This document shows positions 33,320 to 40,911 of a stretch of 64,000 bases of DNA, piece after piece. The notes beneath the pieces were generated by a model. The model had not been told where the DNA came from. It was given only the letters and a program-made list of their open reading frames with translations, and did not search any database. Where the stretch lies: NCBI RefSeq assembly GCF_025362475.1, contig NZ_JANYGH010000079.1, forward strand, positions 62,001-126,000, given 5' to 3'. The number at the start of each line of letters is the position of its first letter. Position 1 is the first letter of the stretch. Both the position numbers and the translations under genes were made by a program. Origin of the DNA: Mucilaginibacter sp. (GTDB lineage: Bacteria > Bacteroidota > Bacteroidia > Sphingobacteriales > Sphingobacteriaceae).

Positions 33320-33361
33320 AACATTGCGACAGGCATAAATAAAATAAAGAACCTGGTATAA
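33320..33361 (+). pseudogene. Decayed 3' end of a second TIM-barrel gene
   Basis: These 13 codons and stop read NIATGINKIKNLV, matching the end of the intact gene, SIAQSISYIKKNLV, at eight aligned positions. An 18-base exact match (AAAGAACCTGGTATAAA at 33346, also at 32206) covers the final codons and stop. Upstream is an in-frame stop and no barrel sequence. Like the intact gene, it is followed by a terminator hairpin. I infer a former tandem paralogue, or a partial duplication, interrupted or replaced by the kinase module. Confidence 0.6.
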
Positions 33362-33389
33362 AAATTTTGTTACAAGCATTAAATACAGG

Positions 33390-33426
33390 CCATCACTCCC
33401 AAACAAAGTGATGGCTTTTTTATTTT
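33390..33426 (+). terminator. Terminator left behind the decayed gene end
   Basis: GCCATCACT and AGTGATGGC arms with an eight-base loop are followed by a T-rich tract. No intact plus-strand gene lies upstream within 1 kb, so it appears to be an orphan terminator of the decayed paralogue. Confidence 0.75.
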
Positions 33427-33489
33427 TATTCTATCCGGGTTAAATCGTATGTGCTTAAAATAACGTACATGATAAAAATAGATATCACC

Positions 33490-34020
33490 ATGATAAAATA
33501 CTTGTTGGTTATACTGGCAGCATCGTTCCTGTTCTCGTGCGCGGCACAGGCCCAAAGTGGTAAAGAATTATTAACCGGCGATGCCATGCCCGCCTTCTCC
33601 CTGACCGACCAAAACGGCAAAGAGTTTAAAACTGCCGACTATACAGGCAAAAAAGTACTGGTAATTTATTTTTATCCCAAGGATGAAAGTATGGTTTGCA
33701 CCAAAGAGGCCTGCGCTTTTCGCGATAGCTTTGACCAGTTTACCAAAGCCGGCGCTATGGTAATAGGCATAAACGGCGGTACGGTTGCCAGTCATAAAGC
33801 CTTTGCCGACCATTATAAACTCCCTTTTACTTTACTGAGCGACCCTGGCAATAAGGTTTATAATATGTTTGGCATCCACAAAAAGTTTTTCATGACGGGC
33901 AGAAAAACTTTTGTTATTGACCTGAAAGGCAAAATAGTTTATGCCCACGAAGCCATGATGCAGGGTAAGGAACATGCCGATGACGCGCTTCAGTTTATAA
34001 AAGCAGCTAAAACCAAATAA
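33490..34020 (+). CDS. Exported Bcp/PrxQ-type peroxiredoxin
   Basis: A 176-residue thioredoxin-fold peroxiredoxin. The active site VCTKEACAFRD holds the peroxidatic cysteine and a resolving cysteine five residues later, the Bcp/PrxQ arrangement. It reduces peroxides with thioredoxin-like donors. From the ATG at 33490 the protein has a signal-like N terminus (MIKYLLVILAASFLFSCAAQ) whose SCAAQ could be a lipoprotein or Sec site. The GTG start at 33451 and ATG at 33469 give longer leaders without added homology. Predicted location is periplasm or membrane surface. Confidence 0.88.
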   Translation: MIKYLLVILAASFLFSCAAQAQSGKELLTGDAMPAFSLTDQNGKEFKTADYTGKKVLVIYFYPKDESMVCTKEACAFRDSFDQFTKAGAMVIGINGGTVASHKAFADHYKLPFTLLSDPGNKVYNMFGIHKKFFMTGRKTFVIDLKGKIVYAHEAMMQGKEHADDALQFIKAAKTK

Positions 34021-34079
34021 GCGGCAATATTCAACACCTTTTTTTTGAATTATTTTTGTAAATATGCGACCCTACTTAC

Positions 34080-34240
34080 GACGTATTAACCAAAACAAAC
34101 TTTTTGTCATCCTGAACGATAGTGAAGGATCTATTCTCCAGTATGCTTGTTCTCCCTGTACAGTCTGCGAATAGATCCTTCGTGCCTCAGGATGACAAAC
34201 CTTTTAAAACGTCATTTACCTTTCAGAGTCTCGGGCTTTT
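34080..34240. repeat. Palindromic intergenic repeat, GTCATCCTGA type
   Basis: A core (34103-34199) begins TTTGTCATCCTGA and ends with its complement, with inner arms GAAGGATCTATTC and GAATAGATCCTTC. Flanks (ACGTATT on the left, AACGTCATTT and TTCAG on the right) are shared with the copy at 42826-42977. The rest of the 341-base gap shows no gene. The 62-codon plus-strand ORF lies inside this repeat. Confidence 0.8.
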
Positions 34241-34362
34241 ACACCTACCTATGACAAGCGGCGAAAGAGTCCCTGGATTTCACAACTATCAAAGGCGGAT
34301 TGAACAATAAAAATAGCATCTTCGCAACAGAAGCCCAACCGCTTATTTCATAAAAAAGCCGC

Positions 34363-35496
34363 ATGATCCGTTTTGTAATCTGTATCTTACTATTGCTGAT
34401 ATCATTATTTACTGTTTTAAAAGCATTTGAGTATCATATATGGATGCTGGCCATTATCGCCACAGAATTTTGCTGGATATTTATCATAATTACCATAATA
34501 GCGCTATTATCCGGATTTTATAGCTCAAAATATCAGCTTGCGGGCACCATTGGCGGCATCATCGCTTTGGTGTTATTTATTGTGCCGATAGTTAGCGCCT
34601 ATAATATAGCTGGCAGTTTAAAACAAAACTTCCAGGCAGCATTCGGACCAGGCAGCACCATTATTAACGGCGATAGTAATGAGCCTCCCTATAGTTTCTG
34701 GAATATGTTTAAAAGCAATAAGGAGGTTGCTTGCAAGGCTATCGCTTATCATACTTCGGCTGGGTTAAGCTTAACTATGGATTACTTTCCATCGCAAAAA
34801 GCAGGTAGCAAACCATGCGTTATCATAGTACACGGGGGCTCCTGGAATAAAGGCGATAACAAACAACTGCCGGAGTTGAACAGCTACCTGGCCACAGCTG
34901 GTTATAACGTGGCCGCTATAACTTATCGCCTTGCACCAAAATATCAAAGTCCGGCGCCTGTCGAAGATGTTCGGGCAGGGATAGCCTACCTGCGCAGGCA
35001 TGCTGATGAATTAAGTATTGATACCAATAATTTCGTTTTACTCGGCCGCTCGGCCGGGGCGCAGATAGCTTTATTGGCTGCTTATACTCTGCATGAGCCC
35101 GGTGTAAAAGCAGTAATTGATTATTATGGCCCTGCAGATATGATTTGGGGATATTCCATAGCGACAAGCCCACTGGTAATGGATTCGCGGAAAGTGATGC
35201 GTGACTATATTGGCGGGAGCTATCAGCAGGTACCGGCTAAATTTGCAGCTTGTTCGCCGCTTGAATTTGTGAGCCGGCAATCGATACCTACTTTAATTAT
35301 CCATGGGGATAACGATATACTTGTATCGCCCGAGCATAGCCGCAGACTGAATTTAAAACTTGAACAAAACGGGATAAAGCATTTTTTGCTAAAACTGCCC
35401 TGGGCTACGCATGGTTTTGATTTTAACCTCAATGGCCCCGGAGGCCAGCTGGCCACCTACACGGTTGAACGCTTTTTAAATGTGGTAACCAAATAA
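34363..35496 (+). CDS. Membrane-anchored alpha/beta-hydrolase esterase
   Basis: A 377-residue protein with three N-terminal membrane helices (about residues 2-20, 27-52 and 60-83) and an alpha/beta-hydrolase domain from about residue 130. The catalytic domain has the oxyanion segment IIVHGGSWNKGDNK, the nucleophile elbow GRSAG, the acid region in IPTLIIHGDNDILV and the histidine in PWATHGFDF. This fits BD-FAE/HSL-type esterases acting on acyl esters. With the helices it should face the membrane surface. The natural substrate is unknown, and it converges with the GPH-type transporter. Confidence 0.85.
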   Translation: MIRFVICILLLLISLFTVLKAFEYHIWMLAIIATEFCWIFIIITIIALLSGFYSSKYQLAGTIGGIIALVLFIVPIVSAYNIAGSLKQNFQAAFGPGSTIINGDSNEPPYSFWNMFKSNKEVACKAIAYHTSAGLSLTMDYFPSQKAGSKPCVIIVHGGSWNKGDNKQLPELNSYLATAGYNVAAITYRLAPKYQSPAPVEDVRAGIAYLRRHADELSIDTNNFVLLGRSAGAQIALLAAYTLHEPGVKAVIDYYGPADMIWGYSIATSPLVMDSRKVMRDYIGGSYQQVPAKFAACSPLEFVSRQSIPTLIIHGDNDILVSPEHSRRLNLKLEQNGIKHFLLKLPWATHGFDFNLNGPGGQLATYTVERFLNVVTK

Positions 35497-35572
35497 TATT
35501 GAACACATCTCAAACCACACAGAAAAGCGTGAGCGTTTGATGGGCATAGGAAGATGCAAATTTTCTCTTCTG

Positions 35573-36928
35573 TTAACTCCTTGCCCTGTGCTCCTTAAAC
35601 CTGCTAAAAAATACGATAGCCAGGAGGCAAAGCACACAGCCGCAGATGCCGTTAAGGCGCAAACCATAATCATTCCCCGGATCTTTTCCATACACGGTTA
35701 AAAACGCGAACAGGGCTATCCCCAGCGTTTGGCCCAATTTTACAAACAAGTATTTTACCGCAAAGAACATTCCTTCGCGGTTCTCACCCGTTCGTTCCGC
35801 ATCGTCCTGCGCTATTTCGGCAAGTATGGCATTGGGCAATATACCCAGCGAAGCCAGCGGGAACGATGCGCTTAATACCAGCATATAAATTTGCGCCGTT
35901 GGCGATAGCGGAAATTTTCCCAGGAAAAATATCGCCACAAAAATCACACTCAACAACCCAAACGAAAAAAGCACAATAGGTTTTTTACCTATTTTTTTCG
36001 ACAGATAATTTACAAACGGATAAAATACCAGCGAAAACAATACCATTGAACCCATTAATATACCACCCATAGACTCCGGAAGATTCAGCAATACCGTGAG
36101 GAAAAACAATAACCCGCTTGATATAATGCTTAATGACATATAGTAGGAGAAATCGGAGATAAGGTAGTATTTAAAATTACGGTTACTGAATGTTTTTTGA
36201 ATAGCGGCCAGCAAAGGTAAATGCGTAGGCTTGCTGCTTGAATATTTTTTTTCATCAATTGCTAAAACCGGGATCAGCATAATGAGGCCAGCAAAAGCAC
36301 ATAAGCCCCAAATGGTATATTGAACCGCCGAGTCGCGATCTGTTACATGAAAAATGTGCTGCACCAGGTCGGCAAAGTTATTCACCATGGCCGATATAAT
36401 AATCCCAATAACAAAGCCCACCTGTTGCAGGGATGAAAGCTTCACCTTTTCTGCCGCGGTTTCTGTAAGCTCGGGTAGTAAGGCATTATAAGGTATAATG
36501 TAGCTGGTGGCCGCCATAAAAAAGCAAACAAGTGTAAACGTTATCCAGGCGGCGTTGTGGATACTTTCGGCCCTTACCAGGGGGCAAAACGTTAAGGCGC
36601 AAAAAACAACGGCTGGCAATATTGTCCATTTCATGAATGGTATTCTACGCCCTTTGGGGTTAGTACTCTTATCGCTCAATGAGGCAATGAATGGATCAAA
36701 AACCGCATCAACAAACCTGCCCGAAGCCGCTATGATTGACATGACGTTAAGCACCCCAAATACCAGCAATTGCGGTACCAGCGGAATTAACCCCGAACTT
36801 GACGGTGGCAGGTAGAAGTAGGGGAGCATCACAATAATTATATTGGTCATGGTACTCCAGCCTATCATTCCACAGGCGTAAGCGAGCTGTTTTGAAAGAG
36901 GAAGTTTAGCAACCGGCATTGGCTGCAA
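35573..36928 (-). CDS. GPH-type (MelB-like) sugar:cation symporter of the MFS
   Basis: A 451-residue transporter with about twelve hydrophobic helices in the glycoside-pentoside-hexuronide (MFS_2) pattern. The conserved loop DPFIASLSDKSTNPKGRRIP between early helices, including GRR, is the MelB signature, and a related NYLSKKIGKKP loop lies between helices 8 and 9. Members import sugars or related compounds with sodium or protons. The substrate cannot be read, and no sugar-catabolic gene is adjacent. Stop 77 bases from the convergent hydrolase. Confidence 0.88.
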   Translation of the reverse strand: MQPMPVAKLPLSKQLAYACGMIGWSTMTNIIIVMLPYFYLPPSSSGLIPLVPQLLVFGVLNVMSIIAASGRFVDAVFDPFIASLSDKSTNPKGRRIPFMKWTILPAVVFCALTFCPLVRAESIHNAAWITFTLVCFFMAATSYIIPYNALLPELTETAAEKVKLSSLQQVGFVIGIIISAMVNNFADLVQHIFHVTDRDSAVQYTIWGLCAFAGLIMLIPVLAIDEKKYSSSKPTHLPLLAAIQKTFSNRNFKYYLISDFSYYMSLSIISSGLLFFLTVLLNLPESMGGILMGSMVLFSLVFYPFVNYLSKKIGKKPIVLFSFGLLSVIFVAIFFLGKFPLSPTAQIYMLVLSASFPLASLGILPNAILAEIAQDDAERTGENREGMFFAVKYLFVKLGQTLGIALFAFLTVYGKDPGNDYGLRLNGICGCVLCLLAIVFFSRFKEHRARS

Positions 36929-36995
36929 TATGCAAATATTAACTCAATAGCGGCAATAAAGTTAAATTATTCAAAACAGCGTTAGCCATAATCAT

Positions 36996-37790
36996 TTATA
37001 ACCCCGAATAATAATCATAACCCTGCTCGGCCCAGTAATCACGCGGGCGCTTATCGCTAAAGGAGATACTGCCCAAGCGTTTCAGGTTTTTGATGCCATA
37101 TTTTACAGGAATTATAAGCCGTAAGGGCGCGCCGTGCTTTGGCTGCAAGGGCTTTTCGTTCATCTCATAGGCCAGCATTGTTTGTGGGTGCATGGCGCTG
37201 GGCATATCAATACCAACATAGTATTCTTTATCGGGCGTTTCCATACCCACATATTCCAGCCGGGTTTGATCATCCAGTTTAAAATGAGTGATAAAATCGC
37301 TGAATTTTACACCTCCCCAATGCGAGATCTGGTCCCAGCCCTCCACGCATTTAAAATCATAAATGATATCTGTTTTGGGCAAGGCCTTAATATCATCCAG
37401 GCTAATGTTCAATACCTCGCCAGATTGCTTTTTTACCTGGAGTTTCCATGCCGCTATATCTATCTTTCCCTCCGATCCTACGTCACTGTTATGGCGTACA
37501 TTTTTGGCAGCCATTTCCTTAGGATACGTTTTTACAAGATGATTATTGCTGAAAAAAGTACGGAAGGCCAGTTCGGTTTTGTTTAACGCCCTGCGTAAAG
37601 GTTTGCGGGCCCCTGCGGTTATGCCTGCAGCTTCTTCGGGCGAGTTATACAGCCATTTCCAGCCACCATAAGCCACGCCGGATGCTACAAAAAATGTACC
37701 GAACGAAATAAAATTACGCCTCGTGATCTTTTGCTCAACCGTAAGCGGCTTTTTAGGGCCTTTATTTTTTTTACTGAATAGGTTTTTCAT
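36996..37790 (-). CDS. MsrP/YedY-like periplasmic molybdoenzyme
   Basis: A 264-residue sulfite-oxidase-fold molybdopterin oxidoreductase. It has the Tat signal TRRNFISFGTFFVASG and the molybdenum-ligand cysteine in DFKCVEGWDQISHWGG, the CVEGW motif shared with MsrP. The PLRLIIPVKYGIKNLKRLGS segment and the WAEQGYDYYSGL ending also fit. MsrP repairs methionine sulfoxide in periplasmic proteins. The ORF-track start lies 15 codons inside the cytochrome gene, so I choose MKNLFSKKN, leaving a 20-base overlap. The cytochrome b561 just upstream is its likely electron donor, in the place of MsrQ. Confidence 0.85.
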   Translation of the reverse strand: MKNLFSKKNKGPKKPLTVEQKITRRNFISFGTFFVASGVAYGGWKWLYNSPEEAAGITAGARKPLRRALNKTELAFRTFFSNNHLVKTYPKEMAAKNVRHNSDVGSEGKIDIAAWKLQVKKQSGEVLNISLDDIKALPKTDIIYDFKCVEGWDQISHWGGVKFSDFITHFKLDDQTRLEYVGMETPDKEYYVGIDMPSAMHPQTMLAYEMNEKPLQPKHGAPLRLIIPVKYGIKNLKRLGSISFSDKRPRDYWAEQGYDYYSGL

Positions 37791-38481
37791 CGGTTGGGGT
37801 TGGGGTTTCAATAACGGGTTGAGGATCGGGTTCATTTACCACTTCAAATCCGGATATAACTGATCTGAAATTATTCCAGCCGGCAAGTACTACCTGTACT
37901 ATGTGTATCAAAAAGAAAAACACATAGCCTATAGTGAGCGCGAAATGCAGGATGCGTGCAAAATGATAACCGCCACATATCCATGTTAAATAATAAAACT
38001 GAACCGGTTTATAAATGGCAAGGCCGGTTATTAATGAGCCAATGCCCATCACTATAATTGCAGTGTATGCAATGCGCTGGGCGGCGTTATATTTATTTTG
38101 AGGCGGCGCCATTTTTCTGATGTGCAGGTCATGCAGCAACACCAGCCACGCCTCTTTAAATGATTTTTTTTGCGGAACAAGCTCCCGCCACTCGCCAGAT
38201 ATTATGGTGTACAGTATATATACCAGCCCATTAATGGCAAAGGCCCACATAAACAAAAAATGAAAGGCCATACCTTCTGCCAGGCGGTGGGGTATGTTAA
38301 AGGTTTTATAAAACCACTCCGGGAAAAACATAAAATAGGTATGCCCGAACAGCTTTATTTTATACTCGTCATTAGCCCAGTAAATTAACATTCCACTCCA
38401 TATCATAATGGTGAGTATCGGGAAGTTTACCCAATGCGTCCACCGCATGGCTAAAGGGTGTTTTTCTTTTATTACTTTCAT
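37771..38481 (-). CDS. Cytochrome b561-like electron donor to the molybdoenzyme
   Basis: A 236-residue integral membrane cytochrome of the b561/Ni-hydrogenase b type, with four helices near residues 16-35, 67-90, 135-155 and 180-205. Haem-ligand histidines are plausible in RWTHWVNFP, AFHFLFMWAF and the ARILHFALTIGYVFFFLIHI stretch. The molybdoenzyme gene overlaps its 3' end, so the pair should form one redox unit moving quinol electrons to the periplasm. It follows DUF1223 on the same strand with a hairpin between, so co-transcription from the ECF promoter is possible but not certain. Confidence 0.85.
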   Translation of the reverse strand: MKVIKEKHPLAMRWTHWVNFPILTIMIWSGMLIYWANDEYKIKLFGHTYFMFFPEWFYKTFNIPHRLAEGMAFHFLFMWAFAINGLVYILYTIISGEWRELVPQKKSFKEAWLVLLHDLHIRKMAPPQNKYNAAQRIAYTAIIVMGIGSLITGLAIYKPVQFYYLTWICGGYHFARILHFALTIGYVFFFLIHIVQVVLAGWNNFRSVISGFEVVNEPDPQPVIETPTPTDEKPIQ

Positions 38482-38510
38482 TTAAAAAGTGGTTTTGGCT
38501 TGCAAAAATA

Positions 38511-38542
38511 CCTGTAACCGGTTAAACTTAACCAGGTACAGG
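38511..38542 (-). terminator. Hairpin between DUF1223 and cytochrome genes
   Basis: CCTGTA pairs with TACAGG and inner GGTTAA with TTAACC. There is no long T tract, so it could be an attenuating hairpin rather than a full terminator. Confidence 0.4.
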
Positions 38543-38573
38543 CTACATTAATATAAAACAAACAACAACCATA

Positions 38574-39371
38574 TTATTTACTGGTGCCATTACTATCAAA
38601 TGCTGTTTTGGCCGCGGCCAAAATAGTGCCGTTGTCCGCGTTTTGCACAAAGCCGATTACTTCATAACCCTGGGTGCTAAATCCCTGGGGCAGGGCAATA
38701 ATGGCGTTACCCTTACCATCGGCATTTATTGGCTGGCTTTGTATATTGCGCACAATTTGTACATGTGATAGTGTTTTGCCACCATTTTCACCGCGCTGCA
38801 CTTTGGTTTGCGCGGCCTTTTGCACAAGGGCCAACAGCAGGGTAGCATTCTTTTCTGTTCCTTCGCTATGGTATTGTACAGTAACATGGTCCTTATCTCT
38901 TTGAGCATTAAGGGTTAGTTTACCCGCAGCATTTGTACGTAAGCCGACTGTAATAGCATTGCGTAAATTACCTTCTTCCGAACCTACGAACTCTTTTTTT
39001 CCGTTAACTACAATCTGCGGTGTATAAACCGATTGCAGGTGTAGCCAGCTGGCATATTTGTTTTGTCTCTTTGAATAATCGGCGTTGCTAAAAACATCTT
39101 TCCACCCCAGGCGGTTCCAGTAATCAACATGATAGGCAAGTATGTAAACCGGTTTATCGCTATCCTCTTTCTGGATGCGTGCAACCAGTTCATCAGCAGC
39201 CGGGCAACTTGAACAACCCTCTGAGGTGAACAACTCTATGACAGCAAAACCGTTACTGACAGTTTTAACTTCACTGTTTTTATTAAGGCTTTTATGATTT
39301 ATAAAAGCCGATGATACCAAAACTGCAATGGCAAGGCTGGCAGTAAGGGCAAATATTTTAATTGATCTCAT
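38574..39371 (-). CDS. DUF1223 exported thioredoxin-fold protein
   Basis: A 265-residue exported DUF1223 protein. After a signal peptide (IFALTASLAIAVLVSSAF) it has VIELFTSEGCSSCPAADEL, whose CSSC is the thioredoxin-like redox pair typical of the family. The YHVDYWNRLGWKDVF and QSVYTPQIVVNGKKEFVGS segments complete the signature. Its biochemical role is not established. It lies divergently from the ECF sigma gene and has an inverted copy of the same promoter motif 30 bases before its ATG. This places it in that regulon, together with downstream cytochrome and molybdoenzyme genes if read-through occurs. Confidence 0.9.
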   Translation of the reverse strand: MRSIKIFALTASLAIAVLVSSAFINHKSLNKNSEVKTVSNGFAVIELFTSEGCSSCPAADELVARIQKEDSDKPVYILAYHVDYWNRLGWKDVFSNADYSKRQNKYASWLHLQSVYTPQIVVNGKKEFVGSEEGNLRNAITVGLRTNAAGKLTLNAQRDKDHVTVQYHSEGTEKNATLLLALVQKAAQTKVQRGENGGKTLSHVQIVRNIQSQPINADGKGNAIIALPQGFSTQGYEVIGFVQNADNGTILAAAKTAFDSNGTSK

Positions 39372-39401
39372 ATTTTAATAATCTATGTACGTTTTAACGG
39401 C

Positions 39402-39431
39402 TTAGTCGGCTTGCATTAAATAACCTTACAA
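39402..39431 (-). promoter_or_regulatory. ECF promoter of DUF1223 (copy B)
   Basis: On the minus strand TTGTAAGG (39424-39431), 15 bases, then CGACTAA (39402-39408). The arrangement and spacing are identical to copies at 39564 and 40495. It lies 30 bases before the DUF1223 ATG. Confidence 0.85.
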
Positions 39432-39563
39432 TAAATTTATTTTTTTTTGCGAGGGGACGGCAATTCGGCGGGATAACTGTTTTAATAAATTATAACCAAT
39501 AGGATATATGTAAATTTAGCATAATTCTATTTGTTTTTTCGCCACAAAAAAATCTGCATTTTA

Positions 39564-39593
39564 TTGTAAGGATTTGCCAATGTTAGCGACTAA
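39564..39593 (+). promoter_or_regulatory. ECF promoter of the sigma factor operon (copy A)
   Basis: TTGTAAGG, a 15-base spacer, then CGACTAA, 33 bases before the sigma ATG. With copy B it forms a divergent pair in a 255-base gap, as expected for an autoregulated ECF factor. Confidence 0.85.
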
Positions 39594-39626
39594 TGGAATT
39601 AAAACACACTATGAACATACCATTCA

Positions 39627-40199
39627 ATGGCTACTGAAAATCAATTATTAGATCCACGGCATTGGGTTAAGGCGCATGCAGATTACCTGTACGGTTACGC
39701 GCTGCCACGCTTAAATGATGAAGAACAGGCTAAAGACCTAGTGCAGGAAACATTTTTAGCGGCCCTTGAAAGAAAAGATAAGTTTGAAGGAAAAAGCTCC
39801 GAACGTACCTGGCTCACCGCTATCCTTAAAAACAAAATAATTGATGTGTACCGCAAAAAATCATCGGGCCTAAAAATGGCCGACGTTAAAGAGGCCGAAG
39901 AAGAGCAGCAGGATTTTTTTGATGCTGATAACGGGCATTGGAACAAAGCTCATTATCCCCAGCCTTTTGGTATTGAAGATCATGACCCATTGACCGGTAA
40001 GGAGTTTAACCAGATACTTCAAAAGTGCCTTCAAAAACTGCCGGCTTTATGGATGGCTGTTTTTACAATGAAGCACATTGATGATGCGGCTACAGATATC
40101 ATCTGCAACGATCTGAAGGTTACACAGGCCAACTTTTGGGTAATTATACACCGGGCCAAATTAAACCTGAGGGCATGTCTTCAAAGGAACTGGATTTAA
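39627..40199 (+). CDS. ECF-type RNA polymerase sigma factor
   Basis: A 190-residue ECF sigma factor. Region 2 spans about residues 15-80 (DYLYGYALPRLNDEEQAKDL then VQETFLAALERKDKF, RTWLTAILKNKIIDVYRKK). Region 4 spans about 125-185 (LQKCLQKLPALWMAVFTMKH and VTQANFWVIIHRAKLNLRAC). No signal or membrane segment is present. The gene is followed ten bases later by a zinc-type anti-sigma factor. Matching promoter motifs stand before itself, DUF1223 and the Met-rich gene, implying autoregulation. The inducing stress is inferred to be oxidative. Confidence 0.93.
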   Translation: MATENQLLDPRHWVKAHADYLYGYALPRLNDEEQAKDLVQETFLAALERKDKFEGKSSERTWLTAILKNKIIDVYRKKSSGLKMADVKEAEEEQQDFFDADNGHWNKAHYPQPFGIEDHDPLTGKEFNQILQKCLQKLPALWMAVFTMKHIDDAATDIICNDLKVTQANFWVIIHRAKLNLRACLQRNWI

Positions 40200-40209
40200 A
40201 GAAATTTAT

Positions 40210-40488
40210 ATGAGCCCACTAAAAAACATCATTTACAACTGCAGGCAAGCTACTTTTTTGATAGAGAAAAAACAGCTCCAAAAATTAGGGTTTCGCGAAA
40301 CTATAGAGTTGAGGATACACCTTGCAGGTTGTTCAATATGTATATTATATAACCAGCAAAGCCGCATTATCCACGAAATGGTAAAGCAGCTTTTTCTCGA
40401 TTCTATGAAAACATCGGGCACAAGGCTTGATGACGACTTTAAACAGGAATTACAGGAACGCATAGATGCCGAGTTAAATAAAAAATAA
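40210..40488 (+). CDS. Soluble zinc-type anti-sigma factor
   Basis: A 92-residue protein with the zinc-associated anti-sigma (ZAS/zf-HC2-like) pattern: the N-terminal CRQATFLIEKKQ and then HLAGCSIC, an H-x3-C-x2-C motif. No membrane helix is present, unlike most anti-sigma factors, so it acts in the cytoplasm. Redox-active zinc cysteines could themselves sense oxidants by losing the zinc. It directly follows the sigma gene, which supports the assignment. Confidence 0.82.
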   Translation: MSPLKNIIYNCRQATFLIEKKQLQKLGFRETIELRIHLAGCSICILYNQQSRIIHEMVKQLFLDSMKTSGTRLDDDFKQELQERIDAELNKK

Positions 40489-40494
40489 AATACT

Positions 40495-40524
40495 TTGTAA
40501 GGCTTATCCAAACCGCCCGACTAA
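40495..40524 (+). promoter_or_regulatory. ECF promoter of the Met-rich gene (copy C)
   Basis: TTGTAAGG, a 15-base spacer and CGACTAA, 26 bases before the ATG at 40551. Motif and spacer length are the same as in copies A and B. Confidence 0.85.
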
Positions 40525-40550
40525 GGTTGAAATGTTAATATAAAACCAAC

Positions 40551-40835
40551 ATGAAAACTAAAAATCAAAGTATGAAAACAATTATTTCAGGCGCATTGGC
40601 AGCAACCGTACTTGCTGTTTGTTTAACTCTTAACGTACAGGCTAAATCTCTATCTCCTGTTTTATCAAACGGATCAACTACAGCAATGAGCGATACCGGC
40701 AAAATGGCTAAAGATAAAATGAAGATGGCCAAAATGGAAAAGAAAAAAATGGCCAAAATGGACAATGATAAGATGAAGATGGATAAGAAGATGGACAAAA
40801 AGAAAATGACTAAGGATACTGCAAGTAAAATGTAG
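40551..40835 (+). CDS. Secreted Lys/Met-rich protein, MrpX-like
   Basis: A 94-residue exported protein of low complexity. A signal peptide (IISGALAATVLAVCLTLNVQA) is followed by a short Ser/Thr-rich stretch and then about 49 residues made mainly of Lys, Met, Asp and Ala. This tail has 12 methionines and about 18 lysines, in short units such as KMKMAKMEKKKMAKM. No globular domain is seen. It resembles by composition the periplasmic Met-rich scavenger MrpX, which absorbs hypochlorite and is repaired by an MsrP enzyme. Metal (copper) binding is the main alternative. It has its own ECF promoter. The start could also be the ATG at 40572. Confidence 0.8.
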   Translation: MKTKNQSMKTIISGALAATVLAVCLTLNVQAKSLSPVLSNGSTTAMSDTGKMAKDKMKMAKMEKKKMAKMDNDKMKMDKKMDKKKMTKDTASKM

Positions 40836-40860
40836 GTTGTTTTTGTTTTTTGATCGTTGG

Positions 40861-40887
40861 AGGGAGGTGATGCTCCCTCTTTTTTTT
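40861..40887 (+). terminator. Terminator after the Met-rich gene
   Basis: AGGGAG and CTCCCT arms with a six-base loop are followed by eight T residues. It precedes the peroxiredoxin gene by 25 bases, so read-through would be needed for co-expression. Confidence 0.8.
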
Positions 40888-40911
40888 AATTCCAATTTTT
40901 AAACAACTCAA

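Noticed and set aside
34122-34310. 62-codon plus-strand ORF
   Set aside because: It lies largely inside the palindromic repeat at 34080-34240, so its apparent protein is a reading of repeat DNA.
37791-37835. Upstream start of the MsrP-like gene
   Set aside because: The added 15 residues overlap the cytochrome gene and put extra sequence before the Tat signal without homology; the ATG at 37790 fits better.
40565-40798. Minus-strand ORF opposite the Met-rich gene
   Set aside because: Its hydrophobic repeats are simply the complement of Lys/Met codons, and it lacks a promoter. The plus strand has a signal peptide and an ECF promoter.
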